From Gaeumannomyces sp. JS-464 (Eukaryota > Ascomycota > Sordariomycetes > Magnaporthales > Magnaporthaceae), in the NCBI GenBank assembly GCA_002197995.1, contig NGZR01000001.1, positions 2,914,001 to 2,978,000 of the forward strand: DNA of 64,000 nucleotides, read 5' to 3'. Each line of letters starts with the position of its first letter. Positions within the stretch are counted from its first letter, which is position 1. Positions 12,732 through 19,691 of this stretch are shown one piece after another. The notes beneath the pieces are model-generated. The model was not told the origin of the DNA and ran no database searches. It was given only the letters and a program-made list of their open reading frames with translations. A program made the position numbers and the translations under genes.

Positions 12732-12802
12732 AGCTTAACCGGAAGTCGAACCCGGGATTTACAAAATGGGTGTTATAAATAATACCGCTTTACTATTAGG
12801 TT
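12732..12802 (-). tRNA. tRNA-like gene (possibly Gly-CCC type), RIP-damaged, inside copy A
   Basis: Antisense to the host element. Read on the minus strand, a 7-base acceptor strand is followed by an A-box-like TAGTAAAGCGG and a D-stem GTAA/TTAT. An anticodon arm follows with CCC in the loop, then a strong T-arm CCGGG-TTCGACT-TCCGG (B box GGTTCGACTTC), and an acceptor 3' strand that mostly pairs with the 5' strand. The anticodon loop is irregular, with no clear U33, so the Gly assignment is tentative. This cassette is absent from copies B and C at the same place. It is probably a pseudogene now. Confidence 0.5.
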
Positions 12803-12934
12803 TAAAAAAGCAGCATTTACCGGAACTAAATAAGGTAAAAAGGTTTGCGCCGAACGGTTAGCAAAAAAAAAAAAAAAAAAAGGATAAAAGTTTGATAAAC
12901 TTCGGGGCAAGCCCGAAAACTTATCGACTTTTAC

Positions 12935-13004
12935 GGTCGTGCCGGGATTTGAACCTAAAACTTCGACAAAAAGACCAAAGCTACGCCTAATGCGCTACAA
13001 AACC
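12935..13004 (-). tRNA. tRNA-like gene (Lys-like, poly-T anticodon loop), inside copy A
   Basis: Antisense to the element and homologous to the tRNA-like genes in copies B and D. Minus-strand features are the A box TAGCGCATTAGG, a D-stem with three of four pairs, an anticodon loop CTTTTTG (TTT possible), the B box GGTTCAAATCC, and acceptor strands GGTTTTG and CACGACC that pair at most positions. Differences from the other copies are mainly C-to-T/G-to-A. Its length of 70 is slightly short because the anticodon-loop T run varies between copies. Probably no longer functional. Confidence 0.6.
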
Positions 13005-13029
13005 TAAAAAAGTTTTAAAAAAAAGTTAC

Positions 13030-13345
13030 AATTTACTTTAAATTAAAAAAGGCAAATAGGTTTAAATTAGGATTGCATTTAAATACCCGCCAGCCGAAGG
13101 AAAAGAAAAGAGCTACGAATGGCTTAAATTGTAAGGGAGCCCGGCGAGCTTCCCGGTCGGCCTCCTCCCGCTCGACACGCTTTAACTTTTTTACAACGTT
13201 AATACCACGACGAATTGCACGCATTTTTTTTAAACCATATTTTTTTTTTTACGCAAACGTTCGAGTTTGTTGTTTAAAGCACGACGTTCGTTGTTTAAAG
13301 CGCGACGTTTTTCTTCCACCGTTTCGACCTCCGCTTTCATCTACT
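13030..13345 (-). pseudogene. Conserved antisense reading frame between tRNA and LTR, copy A
   Basis: On the minus strand, a charged segment (EEKRRALNNERRALNNKLERL) is followed, after a poly-A stretch that shifts the frame, by MRAIRRGINVVKKLKRVEREE and a short GC-rich tail. The same two segments in the same order are found antisense in copies B and D, and the second also in C. The wording (Leu/Arg/Lys/Glu heptad-like) suggests a basic coiled coil. I recognise no family. The frame change occurs at a homopolymer and may be real damage or an ancestral intron/frameshift. Antisense frames in the 3' region are known in some plant gypsy lineages; any relation is not shown. Confidence 0.45.
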
Positions 13346-13672
13346 AGTATTAAAAACCGATAAAACGAAGCTGCTCGGGCGAAAAAACCTAAAATTCGCA
13401 ACTTGTGCGGTTCCGACCGAAGCATTCCACGCACCGAAAAGAGTTTTAAAAAAAGCCTCGCACTTTTTACGCTTTAAAACCTCGTAATAAAAAAACAAAA
13501 AAGCATTTTAACAAAAGAAAAAACGACTTAAGCAAGCAGGTTTTTACGCTAAAAGGTTTTTTTCGCAAAAGGACGTTTCGCATTTGACTAAACATTTTGT
13601 TAAAAAAAAAAGGGATAGGAAATGGTAAAAAAGAAAAGTACTTACCATTAACAAAAAGCGGGGCGATAAAAC

Positions 13673-13807
13673 TGTAAAAGGGACGTGCTAAAGTACCGCT
13701 CCACTACATAAACCAAAAGATCCAACAGTTTAATCACTTCGTGATTAAACCCTTTGGCACCACAGTATATTAAGCCCGGGATCCCTTACTAGGGCGACCC
13801 CGTTATA
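13673..13807. mobile_element. 135-base solo-LTR-like insertion with perfect 5-base target duplication
   Basis: Present only in copy A and absent at the corresponding place in B and C. It starts TGTAAAAGG, ends GTTATA (TACA if the RIP change is reversed), and is flanked on both sides by AAAAC (13668-13672 and 13808-13812). TG...CA ends with 5-base duplications are typical of LTR retrotransposons. The size suggests a solo LTR of a very small, TRIM-like family. It contains a TATA-like stretch (agtatattaa) and a GC-rich end, and carries fewer RIP changes than its surroundings. Confidence 0.6.
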
Positions 13808-13849
13808 AAAACGTAACTAAAAAAATTTGGTTTAAAAAAGGAAACTTAA

Positions 13850-14278
13850 TATTACGACTAGTATGCAAACCTTAGGGCGGCAAAACGGAAAGGGTTTTAA
13901 AACGGTGCTTTTGTTTCGCACCGAACACGTAAAGTTACGTAACCACAGCTGGATTTTTAAATTTGTATTAAAAGGATTACAAATTTATAAAGCCAAAAGG
14001 ATTTTTAAATTTGTGTTAAAAAAACCACAAATCCACAAATTCAACCTAATATAAAGCAAAAGGCAGCGTATATATAAAGGATGGATTTCCTTTTGTTTTA
14101 GGTAGCTTTAATTAAGGCTTCGGCATTAGTTAACTTAAGTTAGCTCCTAGGCATCTCTTAGGGCAAGCAGTTAAATTGTCCTTTTAAGTTACGTGTTTTT
14201 TTGTTTACTAACACCAGCGATACTATCCTTACCACCTCCGAAGTGCTTTACCTTAGGAGCAAACCTTTAACTGTAATA
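13850..14278 (+). repeat. 3' LTR of gypsy copy A
   Basis: Homologous to the LTRs of copies B, C and D. It starts TATTACGAC (TGTTACGACC ancestrally) and ends ACTGTAATA (TGTAACA ancestrally), 429 bases. It includes short A/T-rich tandem subunits built on AAATTTGT and CACAAATCC that vary in number between copies. It is preceded by the polypurine-like GGTTTAAAAAAGGAAAC. Confidence 0.85.
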
Positions 14279-14329
14279 AGGTAATGGCTGGTGGTAGCTA
14301 AAAATCGCTTTGTAACAAATCGTTTTTAA

Positions 14330-16830
14330 GCTTTTGCAACTTTTACTGGAAATTCGTGCCGAAGTATAGCAAAGTAGCCTGCTTTTTAACGGCTTTAACG
14401 CGTAAAAAAAAGGCTTTCTTTTAGGCCTCAGCTTAGCAAAGCGCTTTCGAAAAACTAAAAAAGCGCTTATTATCGACCCTGGTATTAAAACATTTTAAAC
14501 ACGGGCGACGCATTAAAATCGAAACTAACGCTTTTAACGGTATTTGCGCGGGGGTATTAAGTTAAAAACACGAAAACGGCTGGCATTCGGTCGCTTTTTT
14601 TTTTAAAAACAATGCAAAACGCGGAATAAAATTACCTTATTTATATAAAAAAGCTTTTAACCGTCGTTAAAAACTTTAAACATTGGCGGGCGGAACTAGT
14701 GGAATAAAAAAAGGACTTTTTTATAATTACTAACCATAAAGCTTTTAAATTTTTCGAAACGAAGCAAAAACTTAACGTTCGCCAAACCGCTTAAAAAAAC
14801 CTGTTCGCCGATTACCACTTTCGCATAACCTATAAGCTAAAACATAAAATAAAACCGCCAACGCCCTAACCTGGAAATTAAAAAATACCGCGACCCAAAA
14901 AGTTAAAAAGGAAGCGAAACGCTACCGGGAACTATTCGTACTAGCGGTTATAGCTAAAATTGAAAAACTCTTTTAATTCTTGTTATAACAAATGAACGGC
15001 GAACCGAAAAAGGCCTTGCTAATGCTAAAAAAAACCGCGTCGACGTCGGAAAAAGTAACGCCCAGTACGCGGGAATTGCTATTAACGGACAAACTATTAC
15101 GGGCAAACGAAACGTTTTTTAGCTTAAAGGTATACGGGAAAAGGCCCGCAAATAGGAAAAAAAATGGACTTTCGCGGATTACAAATACGTTTTATATTAA
15201 AAACGGCTAATAGTTCCAATTTATAAAAAGGAATAGTAAGCTTAGCTTATTCGCGAAATGCATTTAAAAACAACCACGGCTTATTCAAAACGCAATAAAA
15301 CACGTGCATTAATAGCCGCCAAATATTAATAGCCCGGGTTAAATGCTAACGTAAATCGCTTCGTAAAAAATTGTAAATGCAAATTTTTAAAAATGCTAAA
15401 AAATAAAACCCCCGAACTATTGCATCCTATTTTACCACCTATACAAACGTGGCAATACCTCGTTATAAATTTTAAAAATATGCCGAAAAACCGGAAAAAA
15501 TACGATAACGTCCTAATTATTATAGATTGCTTTAGCAAAGCATATTGGACCATCTTTTGCAAAACTACGATTATAATTAAAAAAATAACGCAATTGTACT
15601 ACTATTAAAAACCATATAAAGTTTATAGTTAACCGATAATTATAAAATCGGATAAAAAACCTTAATTCGTATTAAACTTTACGAACGAGCTATCGAAAAT
15701 CCTAAGCATTAAATAAAAGCTATCGACGGTAAAACACTCCTAAAGCGCGGGATAAGCGGAAATTATAAACGAGTATTTAAACCAGCGCTTCCGGATGTTC
15801 GTTAATCACTTTTAAAATAACTAATCCGATATATTGCCCGCTTTCGATTTAATATAATTAACCTTACCTTACGAATTATTAAATGGAATGTTACTTTACG
15901 AAATTAACCAAAGGTTTCCCATTTCCTATTATTAGGATTGGGAAAAGCGAACCACGTTAGTTAAATTACCGGCTAAAAAGCGATTTTCCCGGGAAAAAAT
16001 ATAAAATGTGGTTAAGCAAATAGGTAATTTTATATTACTAGCCAAAAACTTACTATTGCGCAATTAAAACCGCATAACATAATAAGTTAATAAGCACCGA
16101 AAAGAGCTTAACTTTAAAGTGGGTAATTAGGTTTTTATTATTAAAAAAGGCTGGTCGTCGCTAACGAATAAGCCTAGCGATAAGCTGAACTTTCCGTTAA
16201 CAAAATTTGCTTACCAAATTAAAGCACTAAAAGGCCACTCGTACGAATTGGAACTACCTAATGCTGAAAAAGCCTTAAAGGTATTTCACGCCGACCAATT
16301 CCGACGGTTCGCTAACGATCTTTTGCCGGGGCAAAAGCTAAAACGCTTTAAAGTAAAGATTATTAACGGTAAAAAAAAATTTAAACTCGATAAAGTATTA
16401 TCTTCGAAAACCTACTACAACCGTTTTTAGTACCAAATTCGTTAAAAGGGATAAAATCCGGATTTAACATAATACAACGCCAGCGACCTACGTAACGCGC
16501 CACTAGCGATAAAAGCATTTCATGCCAAATATCCGGACCTGCTAAAACCGCCGAAACGGTTAAAGATTTGGAAAAAGGCGGTAAAGCTGGACATTACAGC
16601 GGAAAAGCACCCCGAAAACGATAACCCCCAAAAAAGAACACCGGAAAACCAGGAAGAGATTAACGAAAAAAAAAAAATTATAAATAGTTTCTTTTTACGC
16701 GCTAACCGGGAAGGGGGTAATGTTATAACGCGGCGTGCCTTTACGAGCAATCGCCTTACGGAGCTAGGATTACGTAACCTCGCGCGCAATCGTGCACGCG
16801 TATATATAAAACGGATCGCGCGCACTTAAG
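14330..16830 (+). pseudogene. Element H pol remnant: RT end, RNase H, integrase, chromodomain
   Basis: In-frame wording after ignoring stops reads FYWKFVPKYSKVACFLTALT (RT connection, about 14335), then IETNAFNGICAGVLS (RNase H, about 14520), then ITDHKALKFFE-like wording near 14730. The integrase core carries YDNVLIIIDCFSKAYW near 15500. The chromodomain/C-terminal region at about 16240-16620 includes FHADQF, KVLSSKTYYNRF and WKG-like residues. Stops are mostly TAA/TAG from CAA/CAG, and some frameshifts occur. A 101-codon antisense frame at 16520-16825 is a shadow. The order and motifs are those of fungal chromoviruses. Confidence 0.75.
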
Positions 16831-17460
16831 TGCTTCGCACCACTTGTTAACTTTGTTACCACTTTGTTCTTTTAGCTAAATTAACGTTTTTTTTCGAGCT
16901 TTTAAGCCGTAAAGATTTTAACCGTAACAATTTGTTATAAAATTACAAATTAAGCACGGCTTATTTAAATTGTGTTACGTGATTTTGCTGTTTAAAACGT
17001 GGGGTTTAAACGGTGCCTTTTAACCACACGACTTTCCCAGCTTTTACATAACCGGGTTTTAACCCCGCTCCTTTTTTTATATTTAGTTGTAACAATCCCT
17101 AAACGGTCGCTGGATATGTGGGTTATGTTTATAGCTTACATATCCGCGCTTAGCACGTAACCTTGCTTTAGAGGGGCCTTAGCCCTTTTACCGGTTTGGG
17201 TGCCCCGCACTTTCTTTTTAAAAGGTGCGTAGCACTTTGTAGCTTATTTTTACGCGTGCTGGTCGTAATAATCCAATTCCTTTTAAACAACCTGTTAAAA
17301 TGTATTGTTTAGCCTTTTTTTTAAATAGCCTTACTTTAGGAGCAAAAGCCTATTTGTAATAAAATAGTTTTATTTTTACCTAATTTATTACATCTATTAC
17401 ATTTTTTTAATTGTATAAACAAAGGTTAAAACTTTTAAACCAGCTTGTGCGGTATGTAAT
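16831..17460. repeat. Non-coding 3' region of element H, probable LTR
   Basis: No reading frame. It starts with TTGTTAACTTTGTTACC-like sequence just after the last pol codons. It contains a palindrome-like block at about 17110-17143, GGATATGT at one end and ACATATCC at the other, related in reverse complement to two blocks at 19544-19632. An LTR is the simplest reading but neither end could be fixed. Confidence 0.4.
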
Positions 17461-18316
17461 TAAACGTACGATTTATTTATTCAGTGTCCATTAATTTGCC
17501 GCTAATTTAGGTGGGGAAAAATGTTATTATAAAACGTAAAGTCGCTTAAAAAACATTAAGTCGCTAACTTGCGCTAAACCTGTATCGGTCCCGTTACAAG
17601 CCATACGTCCAGTGGCACCGCCACAGCTGTAGGGCAGATGTGGGGCAGATATAAGCATGCAAGCCACGCAGATCGCGACAACTTCAGGCGCGTGTCGCGC
17701 CAGCGCGACCAGCGCCATTTCCTTTCCTTTCTGTTCAATGTAAAATCTTCGTTCATAACGCCAATGCAAGGCCAGCGAGCCTCCATTAGTTTGGCCGTAA
17801 CAAAACCCCAAAGGGCCGTTTTAACGCGGATGCTTTTAATCCGCGCGAGTAGCGCATAAAGAAATTAAGTGTGGGTTATTGCATTGCCAAGTTATAAGCT
17901 TACAGTACATCGCTTAACTATGCTTTATCAAACCCTTTTAATTCCTTTAGCAGCAACAGTATTTCCCAAATGCCTTCCAATTCTTTTAAACCAACAGTTC
18001 CTTATCCCTCAAACTTTTGCATTGCCTAGTCCGGAGTTCCGCGCACCAACCAACATTTAAAGCTGTCAGGCAGGCAAGGTAAACGTTTAGCAGTGGAGTA
18101 GATTGTTGTTCGAAGTGAGGGAGGCCCAGAGGGCCCGGCTTGCACAGAATTGGGATATGCCCAATTCTGCGTGGGGGGCCCGCTGAGTGGGTCTCACCCT
18201 TATCTGTGATAAGGGCGGCGGGTTTCCAAAAGCCTCGCACCTCCATCTACGAGGGCCCTGCTGGCCGTGACACCAACTGCTATTTGCCATTGGCCACAGC
18301 ACTTCGGATGCTGATT
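17461..18316. other. Left part of RIP-poor island, no assigned gene
   Basis: CpA/TpG are frequent again and GC is higher. Frames such as 17527-17811 (minus, 94 codons) and 18140-18352 (plus, 70 codons) resemble no protein I know and overlap other frames, so I do not call them genes. A short repeat taaGTCGCTaa occurs twice near 17540-17565. Two strong hairpins lie at 18145-18215, downstream of the 3' end of the secreted-protein gene. Confidence 0.5.
18145..18215. repeat. Two adjacent perfect hairpins 3' of the secreted-protein gene
   Basis: Stem 1: CAGAATTGGG at 18145-18154 and its exact complement CCCAATTCTG at 18160-18169, loop ATATG. Stem 2: CCCTTATC at 18197-18204 and GATAAGGG at 18208-18215, loop TGT. 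A GGGCCC-rich stretch lies on either side. They could be a structured transcript end or part of a small unidentified element. Confidence 0.7.
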
Positions 18317-18628
18317 TTAGGAGTGGCCGGTTTGCTTCTTGTGAGCGCTTAACGTGCTGGATCTTGCGAACTGCTTGCCACACGTCGAGCAGGTGAACGG
18401 CTGCTCCCTGGCAACAAGGCGCGCCGGTTTGGCGTCGACGACGTCGCGCGTCTCGAGGTAGGTGACGTCAGCGGCTGCAACATCGCGAGGCTTTTTGTTA
18501 AGGTTGTCGTTGCGCGCCTCTTTCGAGCGGGTGTCGAGCTGGACGGCGCCGGGGTTGGCCTGAAAAGGCGCGGCCAGTGTGCCGATGGCAAACAGGGCCA
18601 CGAACTGGGCGATTTTGGAGACGTGCAT
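18317..18628 (-). CDS. Small secreted protein with C-terminal C2H2 zinc finger (effector candidate)
   Basis: Intact 103-residue frame ending TAA. The chosen ATG at 18628 has A at -3 and opens directly into a classic secretion signal (MHVSKIAQFVALFAIGTLAAP). The same frame stays open 50 codons upstream, but that part is hydrophobic and Phe-rich without a signal-peptide layout, and it lies where a 5' leader is expected. Residues 20-75 are polar and disordered-looking, with Lys/Arg-rich spots (KKPR at 46-49, AR at 69-70 and 73-74) that could be processing sites. Residues 78-102 form one C2H2 finger (C80, C83, H96, H102; spacing 2-12-5), followed by one last residue. A secreted zinc-finger protein in a repeat-rich compartment fits the general pattern of fungal effectors; some blast-fungus nuclear effectors are reported to carry C2H2 fingers. 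Function and host link are inferred, not shown. Base composition is normal, without RIP damage. Confidence 0.75.
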   Translation of the reverse strand: MHVSKIAQFVALFAIGTLAAPFQANPGAVQLDTRSKEARNDNLNKKPRDVAAADVTYLETRDVVDAKPARLVAREQPFTCSTCGKQFARSSTLSAHKKQTGHS

Positions 18629-18886
18629 CTTAACGGTTGGGATTGGAAAGGAAAATTTCCTGGAGTGGCAAAAAGGTTGAAAGATGGGAGCAAAGTTGTA
18701 CAAGAGGGGATTCTTAAAAAGAACCAAAAAAAACTGGATTGGAGTAGAACCAAAGGTAAAGCGAAAGGAAATGAGCAAGGAGATAACTTTAGAAAATGGA
18801 CAAATGAAAAACTAAAAGAAACGTGTGGTGATCGGTGGATGGGGAGAAAGAAAGAGAATAGCCAAATAGAGCAAAGGGATAGCTGA

Positions 18887-18896
18887 CCTTTATACA
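18887..18896 (-). promoter_or_regulatory. TATA box upstream of the secreted-protein gene
   Basis: Minus strand TGTATAAAGG, about 260 bases before the ATG, followed by a pyrimidine-rich leader (CTCTTTCTTTCTCC-type) typical of fungal promoters and transcript starts. The position leaves a leader of roughly 200 bases. This is the only clear TATA element in the island. Confidence 0.55.
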
Positions 18897-19103
18897 TGAT
18901 ATTACATTGGCAATTCACTGCAGCTCCGTTGTTTACCTCGGTCCAGCGCATCCCGGTTTAACCCGAAACAACCAGCGTGTTAAAATTGAACATCATGCAC
19001 CCACTTTACCGTTAATAGAGAGCATACAAAAGCTTATTAGTAAGCCCTGGTTAAATTGTCACTATGGATTTGATTTGGACTTAGCAGGTTGTAGGATGTA
19101 AAG

Positions 19104-19211
19104 AAGATGACGCGTTATAATGCACGGACTATGTAGCAGGCTGTTACATGTGGGGAAGATGACGCGTTATAATGCACGGACTATGTAACAGGCTGTTACA
19201 TGTGGGGAAAA
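19104..19211. repeat. 52-base tandem repeat (about 2.1 copies) with internal inverted repeat
   Basis: Units start at 19104 (AAGATGACGCG), 19156 and, as a partial and mutated unit, 19208. They are nearly identical, differing at G/A in TGTAGCA versus TGTAACA. The second unit contains the perfect inverted repeat TGTAACA-GGC-TGTTACA; the first has one mismatch. No coding frame crosses it. Confidence 0.85.
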
Positions 19212-19335
19212 TGACCGACTTGCGTAAACAGCAACCCCCTGTCGCATAAAAGAAAGCCCTTTGCAACCCCGCCTATAAAGAGGCTAGCCCACCTTTAACC
19301 CAGTTGGGTAACAAACGAATCCGCCACGTAATTTG

Positions 19336-19535
19336 TGTTACAATTAGGGGTTTGCTGCTGTAAGGAGACTCGCCATGATAGTAGTGGGCCGCCGCCACAG
19401 TGTTACGACCAGCGTACCCAGGGGTAAGCCCACAGGGTGCCACGACCACATCCCCCCTAGGGGGGGGGGGGGGGAGGTGCGGGGCACCCAAAGGGTAAAA
19501 GGGGCTAAAACAGCTCTCCCTAAGTAGGGGTCACG
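19336..19535. repeat. LTR-like fragments, little mutated
   Basis: At 19336 TGTTACAATTAGGGGTTTGC resembles the reverse complement of the 3' end of the copy A-D LTRs. At 19401 TGTTACGACCAGCGTACCC matches the LTR 5' end on the plus strand. A run of 15 G (19460-19474) follows CCCCCCTA. These look like pieces of a related, largely unRIPped LTR in opposite orientations. The full extent is unclear, and 19536 begins another TGTTACAACAC. Confidence 0.4.
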
Positions 19536-19543
19536 TGTTACAA

Positions 19544-19632
19544 CACGGGATATGTGAGCTATGAACATAGCTAACATACCCAGCGACCATTAAGGGACAT
19601 ATAAGCTATGGACATAGCTAACATATCCAGTG
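19544..19632. repeat. Two palindrome-like blocks GGATATGT...ACATA..CC, related to element H 3' region
   Basis: Block 1 (from 19544) reads GGATATGTGAGCTATGAAC then ATAGCTAACATACCCAGCGACC. Block 2 (from about 19584) reads GGGACATATAAGCTATGGAC then ATAGCTAACATATCCAGTGG. The reverse complement of 17105-17143 gives the same pattern followed by AGCGACCG, so the blocks derive from the same LTR family. Confidence 0.6.
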
Positions 19633-19654
19633 GTCGCAAGCAGTTGGGAAAAAG

Positions 19655-19691
19655 AAAGAGAGAGAGAGAGAGAGTGAGTGAGTGAGTGAGT
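19655..19691. repeat. Compound microsatellite (AG)n(GTGA)n
   Basis: An AG run is followed by about five GTGA units directly after the palindrome-like blocks. Confidence 0.9.

Larger units (their letters stand above)
7712..14278 (+). mobile_element. Ty3/gypsy chromovirus copy A, 5'-truncated, RIP-degraded
   Basis: Shares its whole internal sequence with copies B, C and D but starts inside gag at 7712, so the 5' LTR, leader and gag start are missing. The order is gag zinc knuckle, protease region, RT, RNase H, integrase, chromodomain, two antisense tRNA-like genes, an antisense reading frame, an inserted 135-base solo-LTR-like element, a polypurine tract (about 13835-13845) and the 3' LTR. CpA and TpG are strongly depleted and every frame carries stops. 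With no 5' end, its target-site duplication cannot be checked. It appears to have been inserted in element H, whose RT end starts just past the LTR. Confidence 0.9.
14279..17460 (+). mobile_element. Ty3/gypsy element H, 3' remnant
   Basis: Unrelated in sequence to copies A-D. What remains begins at the end of RT immediately after the LTR of copy A and continues through RNase H, integrase and a C-terminal chromodomain to about 16830. A non-coding 3' region follows that may include its LTR. The 5' part is not in the window because copy A is truncated on its left. The right limit, about 17460, is where composition changes to the RIP-poor island and is approximate. Confidence 0.75.

Noticed and set aside
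17527..17811. 94-codon minus-strand frame in the island
   Set aside because: No recognisable domain, overlaps another open frame of similar size, and lacks a clear promoter. Could be real but I cannot support it.
18349..18951. 200-codon minus-strand frame overlapping the secreted-protein gene
   Set aside because: It is an alternative frame through the promoter, leader and gene, rich in Ser/Pro/Phe from a pyrimidine-rich strand. The 103-residue frame has a signal peptide and a zinc finger and is far more credible.
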